From contig PS015295.1 in assembly GCA_048213135.1 (NCBI GenBank), forward strand, positions 14,449 to 78,448: DNA of 64,000 nucleotides, in the 5' to 3' direction. The notes beneath the pieces are model-generated. The model saw only the letters and a program-made list of their open reading frames with translations, ran no database searches and had not been told where the DNA came from. The translations under genes were made by a program, and so were the position numbers. This document shows, piece after piece, positions 47,401 to 62,437 of this stretch; the first letter of the stretch is position 1; each line of letters begins with the position of its first letter. The DNA is from Reclinomonas americana ATCC 50394 (lineage: Eukaryota > Jakobida > Jakobea > Jakobida).

Positions 47401-49958
47401 GCCAACAGGTCACCACACAGTCCGAGAAGGCGGGAGCTGTCGCCCATGACTGGTGCGAGAGTCTCGCGTGCCGCGGCGAGCATGGCGGTGGCACTGTCGT
47501 TGCAGTCGGTGACCAGTGTCCGCCGCTGACCCAATTCTGCTTTCAGTGCCACCAGTTGTTCGTGTGTTCGTGCCAATGCCCCGGCACACTCGACCACCGC
47601 CTGCTCCGCCACAGCTCGCGCCGCAAATGACTCCACCAGCAGGTCGTGCACTTCATCCAGAGTGGCCAACCGAAGCCCGAGACGGTCGGCAATCTCCTGT
47701 GCGCGCACCATGGAGTCGCGCTCCAGAGTCACTTGCAGCAGCCTCGACTCCAGTGTCTTGATATGTGCACTCTGCTGTGCGACCTGCTGCTCGAGTTCAG
47801 CATTGCTGGTGCGCAGCGAAGCACAGCTCTCACAAAGACGAGTCGCGAGAAGTCGGAGTGGCAGAATGCCGTCGGCTTGCACACCACACTCGACGGCGTC
47901 GTTCTCGTCGGGCACCTGCACTCCGTTGTGCGCAAAGCTGCACGGTCGAGCCGGCAGCTGGTCCGCCTCACTGACTATCTGGTTGAGGGTTTCGTAGGAT
48001 AGCGGCTGCAACGGGGCACGATGTTGTTAAGTCACAAAACCGACCGACTTCTGATATTGATTGGTGAGCGCTCACCTCGTCGGTATCCGGTTGCAGAATC
48101 TTGTCTCGCAACCACAGGTAGCGCTCGCGGCTCTCACGGATACGTAGAGCCATGTCCTCGATGGAGATCATGTACGTGTGCACGGTTACGCGCTGTCCCT
48201 CTTGAATTCTGCAGTCACAGTCAGTACAGTGTATTTGCAGGGAGGGGAAAGAGACTACAGTGTGCACGCACTCGAGTTCCTCACGCCAGCTCTTGACGGG
48301 ATTGTCGCGTAGCACGATACCAGGGACATTCTATTCACACCGCCAGCGATGTATGTGTGTGTGAAGAGAGAGAAAGCTGGCAGTGATTGGCTGGCGCACA
48401 GCGGACGAACCAGCGATAGTCTCCGCCGGTCGCCCACTGGACCATCTTGATGTTGCCTGATCTGTTGAGTGTGTGTGTGTGTGGTGAGACACTGTGCACA
48501 CACCAGCCCAATTGGCCTCCTCTCGCTCGCCAAACCTTGTCAATCGCGTTGGTGAATTCGGTCTGCAACTCTCGCATCAGTTGCTCCCGTTCCAGATCGC
48601 GTCGTGCGCTGGACTTTTCAAACTGCGCGCACGCAAACATGGTTGCCTTCAGCCATGGCAAACCCCCACCACAGGGAAAGAAATAAGGGCAACGCAACCT
48701 CGTCCAACAGGCCGCCCAGTTCAGCCTGCAAGGAGGCATACAGTTGCTGAAAGTGCCTTTCGGTTTCCGCAAACTGCATGCGGTGGCGATCATGTCACAA
48801 TACATGCACATCATCATCATCACCTCCCCGTTATCACTGTGTTCTGAACGTACCGCATCCTTGGTGCTTTGCACCTCTTCCGACGCCAAACGCAGTCGCT
48901 GCGTGAGCACGGCAATGGTCAAGTGCGCATCGTCCAGTTCCTGTTTCCGGGTCTTCCGTTGCGGAGTGGAACCGGCTGGCAGAGAAGCAGCAGCAGCGGC
49001 GGAAGTCGCAGCAGCAGTGACGATTGTGGGTGTGGCAGTGGTAGCTGTCGCTTGATCCTTTCTGTGTGCCGGCGGTCGACGGCCATCACCGTTGGCAGGA
49101 GCCGCGTTTCCGGCACTTGTCTGCAACTGCAACAGCTGTGGTGTGTTCCGCAGTGCGTCAGTGAAAGGCACCGCGTTCCCTTCGCTCACACGTTGGTACC
49201 TTTTCGCGAGCATGCTTCACATTCTCAGCAATGGCGGTGGCCAGGTGATCAATGTGCGTCGAAATCGGCTCCATGAGCGTGATGAATGCCTCCACCGAGT
49301 CCGGCATTTGCATCATCTGTGGCCGCATCAGTGTTGAGTTTCGAGGTTTCGGCTCATCTGGCATGCGCCTTACCTCGTGGAACAGCAGTGGCCGCACGTC
49401 AGGCAGCGTCAGCAGTGGTGGCCGCGGACCGCCGAGTTGATGTGTCGCTCGTGCACACAACTCCAATCGCAACAGCACCTGCACGTGTTCGTGAGCGACA
49501 CAGACACGTCTCGCAGCGCACACACACACACACACAGTGCGTGTGCAGTGGTGCAGAGTACGTACCGCGTCTGTCCACCGCGACAAGAAGAGCGCCATGT
49601 GTGAGTACTCAACGTACTCACGAACGCGTCGCTCCTCTTCGCATTCTGGTCGATGATACATTCCCCATTGTCGCTGACCGAGTTGCTCGACGGTGCGCTG
49701 CATCTTGGCCACCTGCGCCGCCTCGATCGCACCATCAGGCTCGTCGCCCACACTCGGAACGGTGTGCGCCCACGCCTTGGCTGACACTGAGGGGTGTTTG
49801 CTGGCGCCAGCGACGCACGCGCGGTAGCTGGCCACCACCTGACTGTACAGACTGCTGTTCTCCTCGGCATCAGTCGACGACGACGACGATGGCACTGGCT
49901 GCGAGTCGGTTGCGACCGATGGCACGGCTGCGGCCACACCCACATCCGACACGGACAT
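44435..49958 (-). CDS. Large coiled-coil, polyglutamine protein, unidentified
   Basis: Start MSVSDVGVAAAVPSVATDSQ at 49958. The N-terminal half is helical (IEAAQVAKMQRTVEQLGQRQ; VEAFITLMEPISTHIDHLAT) and leads into coiled-coil segments (LEREQLMRELQTEFTNAIDK; LRTSNAELEQQVAQQSAHIK). A segment DIKMVQWATGGDYRWF-like and VPGIVLRDNPVKSWREELE lie between. One exon of about 2 kb (45090-47060) is low complexity with a Gln-rich block at about 46050-46200 of pure and near-pure Q runs, then SKKEYRYVVV. The C-terminus is Pro/Ser/Arg rich, ending LIGKPTFGWDR. I treat it as one gene because exons follow with short introns and no convincing internal start or stop, but two genes are possible. Function unknown; coiled coils suggest a scaffold. 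Confidence 0.62.
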
Positions 49959-50028
49959 GCGTTTTCTCGCGATAATGAGAAAAAACGGTCGGCCGAGTTA
50001 ATATTTACAGTAGGTCCTAATGCAATTT

Positions 50029-52388
50029 TCACTCCCGATCATTAGCACTCTCCGCATGGTTGTCTTCCGCTTGCTCCGCTGCCGCCGGCTCCGGCTCCGA
50101 CTCTGGCACCGGCAAGGCGATCCCGTCTATCGATTTGGCGGCAGCCACCATCGTCTCGGGCAATATGGTGGTGATCACCGATACGATCGAGTTGCGCAAG
50201 TCAAAAAAGTCGTAACGCACCAATGCGGGTAATTGCTGCGTGACAACTCGAACGGGCTCGGCCAGGAACAGATCCCGCTGGTTGGCGTAGGCCGCGTACG
50301 CATACAATCGTGAGGGGTCCTGGATGCTGGCCTGCTCGAGAGCCGCCATGGTGCTCCTCGTTAGATTCGAGTCGGAAAGCACCACGAGCACAAATACGGG
50401 GGCGCGAATCTGCACGGTGAGTGAGACGCAAGGCATGACTTTTGAGGAGCGGAAGTGAGCGATAATGAGTGGTGGGTGTGCACGCAACAGAGTCGCGGAC
50501 AATATCCATCATCTCCCGATTGAACTGTGGTGCAATCGGCAGCTGATGGTTGTGAATCCAGTTGCCGAGTTGCGTCTGTGGAATCACCACCACCACGTGA
50601 TCAGAGTAACACAACAAGGAGAGGGCTGCAATCGCGGTGGTGGTGGTATGCGCAACTGGATCGGCAAGTGCACCCGCACAGTAAAAGTGCTCTCGATTAC
50701 GATTGAGCAACAGTGTGCCGGCGTGCTTGCAATGCTTGGCCTCCTCTCGCACCTCGCCCTGTAGCCGCGCAACGCCTCGCAGCGACTGAATACGGAAGAA
50801 CTGGACCGTCTCGCGCGTGGCAAATGCAAGAGAAGCATCGCGCAGGGCCACCTACGCGTGTCGTCGTCGACGATGAGTGAGCTCACAGACACAAGAAGTC
50901 GTTTCTTGATTCGCGTACACTCACCGCCGATGCCGAATCCGCCTTGGGCGCCGTCATGATTACCACAGCCTCGTTGTGGTCCAACGGCAGCTCATTGATG
51001 CTCTCCGCTGTGGTGAAGGGCACGGGGGAGAAGGCGGAGACCACGAACTGAATGATGTGCAGCAGGTTGCGTTGTCCACTGTAGGCCGACAGCACACCGT
51101 GCGCTCGCCTGCGATCGAGAGAGGAAAAGGGGAAAGAACGCGGCGTGGTCTTGAGAAAGGAGAGGACAAGTGCACAGCAACAAAATCACAAGCACTGGGG
51201 AGCGCACCAGGCGAGATGCGGCACAGCGGCCAGCTGGAGGGAGATGCACTTTTGTCGCATGTTGCCGTTGCATTCAAAGGCGCCAAACTTGACCGACAGG
51301 TGCATGTTGGCCACATCAGCAGCCGCACTAGAGAAGACGTGCATCATCTTTTCACACGGCGGCGAGTGCTGCACAAAGCTGCGTGGCCGTTTAGTCCGTC
51401 CATCAGCTAACATACCGCAGCGAGTGCCAACAGACAACTGCACGCAACAAGAGGATGAACCACGTGCCGGTCTGCGTGAGGCGCTCAAAGTCTCGTATGC
51501 TACTGAATGTGGTCACCAGCGTCGCGTGCGAGCTTCCTCGCAGTCCTCTCGCGCGCTCCTCCTCACTTTCCTCCCAGCTCTCGTCCTCCCCTTCGTCATC
51601 TTCGTCTCCTCTCTCCTCTTCTCCCCTTGCATCGACTCCTGGCACAGCAGCGGGTGCTGCCGTCTCTCCCTGCTGCTGCTGCTGCTGCTGCGGCTGCTCC
51701 GGAGGCGGTGAAGTCGCCAGCAATGCATGCAGATCCTCAGCCGACGCAGGCGATGTGGTCACCGCCTCATTCTCGTGGCTTGCAGGCGCCTGGCGCAGCA
51801 TGAGCAGTCAGTCGGCCCGCCTCAGTCATGTTTTTGTCTTCTCCCACTCGCTGCTGCACTCACCTCGTGCTCTGTCGCCGACGATGCAGTTTCTGTACTT
51901 GACAAGGCTGCGGCGGCCTCCTTGTCGACCCGCGAAGCATCTGCAGCCGGCACTGGCGGCACACTTGACTTGGTGCTCACACGTGTTGGTGTGTAGCTGG
52001 AGACAGACGAGCGACGGCCACCACGCGAAGGCCACGCAATCTGCCCGCGAGGACCGAATCGCGGCTTATTGAATGGATCATCCAGCGGCACACCGCCGTT
52101 GCCGGCAGGTGGCAGCTGTGAGGAGGAGGATACACCCACTGGCTTGCCCAACAGCGAGGGGTAGTTGTGCGCCACAAATGCAGTGGACAACACGCCCGCC
52201 ACAGTCAGGCCCAACACACACAACACCACCATTCCAAATGTCACACGACCGCGACGAGCGGCCGATGCGAGGCTCTCTCTCTCGTCCTCACTGTCGCTCT
52301 CGTGCTCGAGCGCATGTCCCCGCGGCGCAGAGTGTGGCAGTGTCGGACCACCACCACCACCACCACCACCACGAGGAGCGCCCTTCAT
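50029..52388 (-). CDS. Type II membrane protein with a lumenal thioredoxin-like domain
   Basis: Start MKGAPRGGGG at 52388. A cytosolic region is followed by one TM (VTFGMVVLCVLGLTVAGVLS) and an acidic, Gln-containing linker. Then comes a thioredoxin fold spread over four exons: TTFSSIRDFERLTQTG, WFILF / FVQHSPPCEKMMHVFSSA, LSVKFGAFECNGNMRQKCIS, AAVPHLAW / RAHGVLSAYSGQRNLLHI (cis-Pro region and last strand/helix). The active site is CEKM, not CxxC, so redox activity, if any, would be monothiol. A further region (ILPETMVAAAKSIDGIALPV) follows, ending in an acidic tail. The donor inside WFIL is GTTGCG (minus, 51448), and only that join gives the thioredoxin strand. Comparable architectures occur in DNAJC16/TMX-like ER proteins; no J-domain is present here. 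Confidence 0.75.
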
Positions 52389-52510
52389 TGCGCTCTTCTC
52401 AATCTATTAGAATTTTGCGCGGGAAAAATCGCGTGTCCTCTGACTCCTCCCGCGGCGACGTTACGTTATCGAGCTCCGTTCTGCAAGTGCGTCTCGTCGC
52501 AGTTTACTAT

Positions 52511-54719
<2,209 letters not shown>

Positions 54720-54766
54720 TCTCTCGGGCTCAGTGAGAGGGAGACGTCCTATCACGTCCTTTGCTC
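54720..54766. promoter_or_regulatory. 47-nt divergent spacer between PIPK and GNAT genes
   Basis: If both start codons are right, this is all the sequence between the two coding regions. It must contain both 5' UTRs or they must overlap. No obvious core promoter motif is seen. Confidence 0.5.
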
Positions 54767-55885
54767 ATGATGCTTCGTGTTGCGCGACGAGCGTCGTCGC
54801 CTTTGCTGTCGCGATCGGTGGCGACAGCAGTGGTGAGTGATGTGTGGTGGCGTCGAGCGTTGGCGCCTGCGCAGGGGCAGGGCGGCGGTGAGGTGGTGAT
54901 TCGGCGAGCGCGAGTGCGCGATGTGTCAGAGTTGGTGCGCATGTACACGCACATGTGGGTGCATCACAACCCGGTGATCCAGGCGCTGCAGATCACGGAG
55001 AGCGATCTGCAACCGATGACCTCCATGGGTGAGCGTCAATGCGTGTGGGAGCTTGCCTGCATGCATCGATCGATCGCTCATACGATCATGGTGTGTTGTG
55101 TCAGAGGTCCAAACGGCGATCAAGAGTGGACTGGCGATGGTGGTGGAGCAGCAGCGAGTGGCGCACGCATCAAAGGTAGCTGCATTGTGCGATGCGACTG
55201 GCGACCACGACGACAACGAGAGTGACGCCTTTCGTGGATGCAGGTCGTCGGTTTCATGATTGGCGAAGACATGGTGCCGGACAAGTTTGAGGTCTCCCAT
55301 CCGTACCGGCAGCTGGTGGATGCCAATCCGAAGCTGCGTCGTCGTCTGGCGTTTTGGAGGGACATTGAGGAGCCGTGGATAAGGTGAACGCAACAAGAGA
55401 AAGTTGACACCGTGGTATCGCCATTGCTCATTCGCATCTGTGCAGCAAAGTAAAGGCGGCTGGCGACTGGCGGCCTGGTGTGACACTGCGGACGTTGGCC
55501 GGTGGCGTGCTGCCAGAAGTAAACGGCCTCGGCATCACCACTGACATGCTGAGACTGGCGGCAGAGGTACGCACGGATGTGTGTTGGGCGTGCGACTTGT
55601 CTCTCTCTCACGCACACAACCTGTGGCGATGCAGTGGTGCCGCCAACACGAGTATCGGTACATGACAGATCTGGCGTCGAATGCAGCGTCAGCACGCGTG
55701 GCAGAAAAGTGCGGCATGGTCGAGGTGAATCGCGTGGTGTGGTCTGGTGAGTCCGCACATCCTCGCGTCGCAATGGTGCTCGCACAACTCATGCACGCCG
55801 CACAGACTGGGTGTTCGAGGACGGAACGCGGCCGTACGATCAGTACCCGGGCCATGCGTTACTGTACGTGCAGACACTACGATAG
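54767..55885 (+). CDS. GNAT-family N-acetyltransferase, probably mitochondrial
   Basis: The N-terminus MMLRVARRASSPLLSRSVAT is basic, Ser/Ala-rich and lacks acidic residues, as in mitochondrial targeting sequences. The GNAT fold starts at EVVIRRARVRDVSELVRMYT. Later come the strand region VVGFMIGEDMVPDKFEVSHP, motif A (GVLPEVNGLGITTDMLRLAA) and motif B (YMTDLASNAASARVAEKCGM), then RVVWSDWVFEDGTRPYDQYP GHALLYVQTLR and stop at 55885. It resembles the C-terminal halves of arylalkylamine-type N-acetyltransferases (NAASxxLxxKxGM). Substrate unknown. Introns are short, with phase-consistent joins. It is convergent with the next gene, with stops about 31 nt apart. Confidence 0.8.
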
Positions 55886-55916
55886 AGAATGGAGGAGAGT
55901 AGATTGTACATATCAT

Positions 55917-58536
55917 TTACGGCGACACGGGCACTCTGTCGTGGTTCGGTGCCTCCGGAAGCGTCGCCTGTCGATCGCGGATCGATCTGGCTGTGCTCTG
56001 CGGTGCGTGCAGCGTGATGGGGTCCGCTGCTCGTGTCGCTGCCGCCGCTGCCAGTTCTGCTTTGCGGCGGACCGCCGTCTCAAAGGTCGACGCGACGCGC
56101 TGATGCGACACCAGCTGGAGGAAGATGAGTGGCTGCGGGCACGAGCAGCAGCACAGCGCTGGAGCGCAGCACCACCACAGCTGCTGGCGGAAACTGCACA
56201 GGGGACGCGCCTGGTCAGTGGCCAATGTCACACATGAAACTTGCTTCCTGTCATGCCATGGCATCACCTGGGCACGTGATAGGCCGCCGTCGTGTTGCTG
56301 TCGACAAACGAGGGACAGCAGGCGTCGAAGAATGGGCACACTGAATTGTTTGTACCGCAGCAGCGAGTGCGGATTCGAACTCGACTGCAGCGGACGATGA
56401 GTGAGGACAGGAGGAGAGAAGACCGCGGATGGATGCATGCTCACCGCCAGTGCACACCCATGGGGTGAAAGACGCCCTCGTTCCACTCATCCAGCACCTG
56501 CTGCACGCGGGCAAATGTACTCGGAGCGCCACGCAAGCAGGCGCCACACCAACCAATGCAGCAGCACGCGCGGCAACTCTCGCAATCACGCAGACAGTCA
56601 CAAGAACGAGCACCAGTGTAGTCGAGTCGTGAACGCACACGCAGTGCCTCGGCCGCACCCTCGACGGCCTCCAGGAACACCGAGGCGATGGCACGCGGAT
56701 CGACAGCAGCCGCCGGTGATGCTGTTGTTGCAGCAGTGCGACGCCACCCATCACTGTTCGACTGCATGATCAGTGGTCGGCCGCGCAGCACGCGCGCCAG
56801 AAACTCCACATCACGGTGCCTGTCTCACAAGCCGGTGAGAAGCTACAGGTGGAGGATGTAGCGCACGCACGCACTGACGCACCCGTACTCTGCTTTGCGC
56901 CACTCGTGCGTATCGCGGAAACTCCCAAAACTGTCGGCCTCCCGAATCGTCGTCACCATGCGATGCGCCCATGGCCTCCGTGGCTTGTCGGCACGACCCA
57001 CGGCCGAGTGACCGACATCGTTGAGACGCGCCACCTCAGCCTCAGCGGAGCAATCCACTCCACAGCAGCAGTGTGTGAGTGACATTGCGACAACAACCCA
57101 AAACTGTAGACCAGCAGCTGCGATTCAAGATTTGTCCACACACGATTTACACAACAACACAAGTCTCACAAGTTTGGAAACAGGGAGATGATACCGCGCC
57201 GCTGCTCCAGTACACGGTAGCCTCCAGGTGGCGAGCGAACCTGCTCAATTCGCTGCAGCTGGTATCGCAGCAGCGTCGACTGGTGAATGAGTCTCTCCGT
57301 CAGTCTCTCATCGTACTCTGGCAGCGGATCCAGTGGTCGCAGCAACTCTGCAGGCAGAGGAGGGAAAGCAAATGAGATTCCTGGTGTGTGCGAATATTGA
57401 CTGTGTGCGCGCACACGAACCCGCGTGTGTCGCTGACGATACTTGTTGTTGTTGTTGTCGTTCGCGGTGCTTCCGGCGCACTCGCGATGAGCAGTGTTCT
57501 TCCATGTACTTGCGTCGCTGGAGGGTGGAGGTAGCCGGCATGCTTGCACTGTGAAGAGAGAGCTCGTGCGGTCAGCAACGGAGCTGTGCAGGGAGATGTA
57601 TGACAGCAGCATGGAGATCACGCAACGCGATAAACTCCTTCAGCGGATCGGCGCAGACACTGGAACCGGATCCAGAAGATACTGACGATGTGTCTGTGGT
57701 CGTCCTTGTGGAAACCGACGATGAACTGGCACCACTGGAGCCGATGCTTGCAGTGCTGCGAGTGCCACCACCAAAGTGAACGAAGCTGTCTTTGTTCTCC
57801 TGTGCATGCTCGTCGTCATCATCATCATCGTCAGTCCACCGCTGCTGCTTGGCCAGCTGCTTGAGTTCCTTGTGTCGCGCTCGCAGGTCTCGTGTCAAAT
57901 GCGCCGAGTTCAACAACAAGTCTGGCGACGACCAGACAGAGAGAGCGTAAGGCGCAAGAAGAGCAGCAACAGCAGGCGTGTGTATGAACCATCAAAGTAC
58001 GCCAGCGCAGCAATGTACGCCGTCTCCGCTCTCCCCAGTGCACTGCGCAACTCGCCTTGACACTGCCAACGACGCGTCAGCGCAAAACTACGCGACTCAT
58101 GTTCACCCTCTTCATGTGGCACCACTCAACTTGCAACAGGCGGCGATGATAAAACACCTGAGTGTCCTCCGGTAGTCTCTGCAGCTCCTGGAACCCCGCA
58201 TCCAGCGCACGCAACAGCTGCTCGTGCTGCTCGGCGACCACAACAGGGATGAGGACACGAGAAAGAGAGAGAGAGATGGAGACGAGTTTGCCTCACCCGT
58301 GTCAGAAACACACTCCAGTCTGTCTGGATCTTGCCACCAAGGTCCGTCTTCTTGCTCTGTGGGCGTGTGAACGTGTGGATAAGCAAAACAGCACACGCCT
58401 TCTCTGTTGTTATCATGCGCGCAACTCCTCCACTCTCCACATGAAACGACACCCACGAGGAGAAGTACACCAGCCGCTCCACATGCCGCTCACACAGCTC
58501 CACCAGCTCACGCACTCGTGTCAGCGCATCCGACAT
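55917..58536 (-). CDS. Multi-exon protein, unidentified
   Basis: Start MSDALTRVRELVELCERHVE at 58536, 99 nt from the divergent CLN3 start. Segments that look coding: SWVSFHVESGGVARMITTEK, HEQLLRALDAGFQELQRLPE, GRAETAYIAALAYFDGSYT, LLNSAHLTRDLRARHKELKQ LAKQQRW followed by an Asp run and a Ser/Thr-rich linker, then DPLKEFIALRDLHAAVIHLP, RLIHQSTLLRYQLQRIEQVR, MVTTIREADSFGSFRDTHEW, and PRAIASVFLEAVEGAAEALR. The last exon may read SHQRVASTFETAVRRKAELA and stop at 55917. Mostly helical with a disordered Ser/Thr insert. I recognise no family, and several exon joins in the 3' half are unresolved. Confidence 0.5.
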
Positions 58537-58635
58537 GCTCTTCTCTCGCCAGACACACACAAATCACAACGTTCTTGCAACCGTCAGCCTCGTCCTGCAG
58601 CTGTTCGTCGGAACATTGGCGCGGGCTTTGTGGCA

Positions 58636-61481
58636 ATGTGCGGAGGCAAGCGCGATCCGGTTCGTGTGCAGACAGAGAGAGCGAGACAGACAGACAAAGT
58701 GCAGAACATGCACGCTCATTCCGACAGGGCGCACAAGTGCCGATGCACATGCTCGTCTTTGCACACACACTGTTCTCCCCCTTTCCCTGCGCATCTCACA
58801 TGCACACATGTGCATCTTATGCTCTCTCCCTCTCTCTGTATGCGCGCGCTAATGTGTGTGACAGGAGCGATCGCTGCTGATTCGCAACCAAGTGGCCACC
58901 TTCTTCCTCGGTGCCATCAACAACCTCACCTACGTGGTCGTCATTAGTGGCGCGCAGAACATTGTCAACACCTTCAATGTGCCCAACCTGATCGGGTCAG
59001 TGATGCATTCTCATTCACATTTGCGTCGATCTCTCTCAAGATAAAAAGCAGACTGATTCCACTGGCCAACATTGCGCTTGGTCTCGTGGCCAAGTTCGTC
59101 AACACACTGTTCATGGAGAAGGTGTCGTACTCGCTGCGCATGTTCTTTGGCGGCTTTTTGTCGATTGCCGGCTGCGTTCTGGTCGCCTTCTCGCCGCACA
59201 TGAACTTCCCGGTCGCTCTCATTGGCATTCTTCTCATTGGTGCATTCTCCGCGTTCTGCGAGAGGTTTGCAGCTCTTCTTGTGCGGCGCTGCGAGGGGTT
59301 AGGTGGGATGCGTGCTGAAGTGGAGTTGCTGCGCAGTGTCTTCCTCGGCTACCTCAGCCTGTTTCCGCCGGCGTTGGTCGGTGGCTGGTCGAGTGGAACG
59401 GGTCTCGCTGGCGTCTTTGGCTCGGCGTACTATCTGCTGCTCAGTTGCGTCACACAAGGGGAGCAGTCGGTCGGTCATGCCGGTTTTTGCTCACGCTGCC
59501 GTGCATCACAATGCAGATGCGGCCGGTCTCAGCGACATGTGGATCTTCCTGTCGCAAGTGCCCTTTATCTTTGTGTATTGGATACTGTACTTTTTCGTGC
59601 TCTCCAAGCCGCAAGATCGATATCACGCGTTGCCGAATGGTCCGCCGGCAGTGACCGATGCGGAGGGTGTCACCAGTTGCGTCGATGGGGAGTGGAGATG
59701 CCGTGTTTCTAGTCTCTGTCATTCTCTTTTTCGAATCTCGGGTCTAATTTGTTGCTTGTGCGTGACTGCTCGCTCACCGCGTCGCCGTGTCTTTCCAGTA
59801 GCTTACGGGTCTGTGGAGCCACGCAAGGACGAGCAGCACGTGCAGGAGGAGAAGGCTGGCTCTCCGAAAGACGAGGAGAGCATGCAGCTGGTGGACGGCG
59901 GAAAGCCGGCTGGTGAGGCGACGGAACTGCAGCCTCCAACGCGCGCCGTGGTGGGGTGGACCGATATTAAGTTGGCCATGAGGCTTGTGTGGTGGTACTC
60001 GCTGCAGGTGAGTGACATTAGAGGGAGAGGGAGAGGGAGAGGGAGAGGGAGAGGGAGAGGGAGAGGGAGAGGGAGGGGGAGAGGGAAAGAGAAGGAGAGA
60101 GAGGGAGATTTAGAGGGAGGGAGATTGNNNNNNNNNNNNNNNNNNNNNNNNNNNNNNNNNNNNNNNNNNNNNNNNNNNNNNNNNNNNNNNNNNNNNNNNN
60201 NNNNNNNNNNNNNNNNNNNNNNNNNNNNNNNNNNNNNNNNNNNNNNNNNNNNNNNNNNNNNNNNNNNNNNNNNNNNNNNNNNNNNNNNNNNNNNNNNNNN
60301 NNNNNNNNNNNNNNNNNNNNNNNNNNNNNNNNNNNNNNNNNNNNNNNNNNNNNNNNNNNNNNNNNNNNNNNNNNNNNNNNNNNNNNNNNNNNNNNNNNNN
60401 NNNNNNNNNNNNNNNNNNNNNNNNNNNNNNNNNNNNNNNNNNNNNNNNNNNNNNNNNNNNNNNNNNNNNNNNNNNNNNNNNNNNNNNNNNNNNNNNNNNN
60501 NNNNNNNNNNNNNNNNNNNNNNNNNNNNNNNNNNNNNNNNNNNNNNNNNNNNNNNNNNNNNNNNNNNNNNNNNNNNNNNNNNNNNNNNNNNNNNNNNNNN
60601 NNNNNNNNNNNNNNNNNNNNNNNNNNNNNNNNNNNNNNNNNNNNNNNNNNNNNNNNNNNNNNNNNNNNNNNNNNNNNNNNNNNNNNNNNNNNNNNNNNNN
60701 NNNNNNNNNNNNNNNNNNNNNNNNNNNNNNNNGAGAGAGGGAGAGGACAGGTCGAGAGTAGAGAGAGAGAAGATGGAGAAGGAGGGAGAGAGAGAATGCA
60801 AGAAGTGTGTGTATGTGCGTGAGAGAGAGGATGGAGAAGGGCCCGAGACAGAGAGATTTAGAAGCAAAGTTGGGGATGGAGAGAAAACAAGAAGAGAGAG
60901 GGAGGGAGATCAGAGACTTCTATTATTCTTGGGTTGCTAACACAGGGGGAAAACAGCTCGGCCTGGTGTACTTTTTCGAGTACGTGGTCAGCGTGGGTGC
61001 TGCCGACAAGGCGAACCCGTCCACCGACGTCGGTTCATGGGAACGACAGCACGCATACACCATTTTGTCATTCTGCTACCAGTCCGGTGTACTGCTGTCG
61101 CGCTCATCGCTGCCGTTCTTCAAGATCAAGCGTGTCGACATTCTCACCATACTACAAGGCGCCAACTTTGTGTTCTGGATCATTTTGGCCAAGGTGCGTG
61201 TGTGCATAGATGTGCGTGTCGTGTGCGCCGCTGTTCTCACTCGTTGCGCGACCGTGCAGTACAAGTTTGTCAACGTGTGGGTCCAGTTCGTGCTCATGGT
61301 GTACGTGGGTCTCCTCGGCGGCGCCTCGTACGTCAACTGCTTCCACTTGGTGCTAAAGGATCCGAAGATCGACTTGCGGATACGAGATCTGGCCATGAAC
61401 GTGTGCTCGTTCGTCTGCAACGTAGGCATCCTCACGGCGTCGCTCTGGGACATTTTTATGGATCACACATTCCTGCAGTAG
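58636..61481 (+). CDS. CLN3: Battenin / CLN3 lysosomal membrane protein
   Basis: Exon 1 (58636-58659) encodes MCGGKRDP; exon 2 gives ERSLLIRNQVATFFLGAINN LTYVVVISGAQNIV, the CLN3 first TM. The hallmark block FPPALVGGWSSGTGLAGVFG is present. Later blocks are WIFLSQVPFIFVYWILYFFV, a variable cytosolic loop (YGSVEPRKDEQHVQEEKAGS), QLGLVYFFEYVVSVGAADKA, TILSFCYQSGVLLSRSSLPF, and VYVGLLGGASYVNCFHLVLK. CLN3 is a multi-pass endolysosomal protein of the major-facilitator type, linked to glycerophosphodiester export. Two introns begin GTTGCG (59444, 59676) and are fixed by flanking TM homology. An intron holds a GGGAGA repeat and an N gap (60128-60732). MCGG at the start could be acylated. Confidence 0.95.
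60021..60090 (+). repeat. (GGGAGA)n minisatellite in CLN3 intron
   Basis: About ten units of GGGAGA followed by degenerate GA-rich sequence and an N gap. Similar GA-rich sequence resumes at 60733 and runs to about 60910. Confidence 0.93.
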
Positions 61482-61514
61482 TAGTAAGTAAAGAGTTTCG
61501 ATGGTTGCGTTTAT

Positions 61515-62336
61515 TCAGGGAGAAGGAGGATTCCTCTGATCCAACTCACTTCGCAGATCGCTAACGATCCTGTTCAGGTGTGCGGATAATTCCTCCTCGC
61601 TTGAGAGCAGCGTGAGTTCCGGTGAATCATCCGGCAGGTTGCATGTGTGGCTGCAGATGGACACCAGCTCGTAGCTCCTGCGTTCGCACTTGAACTGCGT
61701 CTCCCGCTCCACAGGCGCCGCCTCGACCACCCACGTTTCGGCGGCAGAGGGGAATGGCTCGACGACAATCCACAGCCGTCCATTATTCGCACGCGTCACT
61801 TCGTCGACGCGCCAGAACTCGTCCAGCTGGTACAAGAAGCTCCTGAACAATTCAGCGTTCACCTCCAGGGCAGGATCGGCAGGCTGTCGGTTGTACGTCA
61901 GCTTCTGATGGTTTGTTGAAGGGATGCTGACAGCTGCGACGCACCTCGTCCAACAGCCAGACAAGATTCTCACGATCAAAGTGCGGCATCTCCCTGTGGG
62001 AGCGGAGCTGCATCGCCACCGTGCCTCTCTCGTCGATGACGTAGAAGCACACAAACTTGGTCACCTCGCCCGCGTCACTGAAGAGCGGAAATTGCATCTG
62101 CGGCAACGCTGGAATGAGACTTGCTGTGATCGCCTTGCATCAACACAGCAGCATGGCTCTCCACGAACCGTGTGCATCAGCGCCCACAACTCAAGCCTGG
62201 TCCAGGGACGCGAAATGGCGAAACGGCAATACCTATCGACGTCGGGTAGCGAACACGCTGGCGGAGGCTCGGCGACATGCTCGCACAGCCACGCACGAAG
62301 CGCGCCATCATTCACCGCGTTGCCTTCTCGCGACAT
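61515..62336 (-). CDS. Conserved-looking hypothetical protein
   Basis: Start MSREGNAVNDGALRAWLCEH at 62336. Exon blocks: QFPLFSDAGEVTKFVCFYVI DERGTVAMQL, FDRENLVWLLDE / KLTYNRQPADPALEVNAELF RSFLYQLDEFWRVDEVTRAN, WVVEAAPVERETQFKCERRS, ending RSELDQRNPPSP at 61515. Cys and His near the middle (SICSHTCNLPDD) may be structural. Short phase-consistent introns support it as a real gene of roughly 220-240 residues, but I do not recognise the family. It is convergent with CLN3 (33 nt between stops) and divergent from the next gene (101 nt). Confidence 0.6.
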
Positions 62337-62437
62337 TGTGTAAAAAACTTCGACGTCGACGTCGAGGCAAATCGGACACGAAGTCGACGACGTCGACCGT
62401 TTCGGTGATCTCAAACTGCGTCACACAGAGCCAACCA

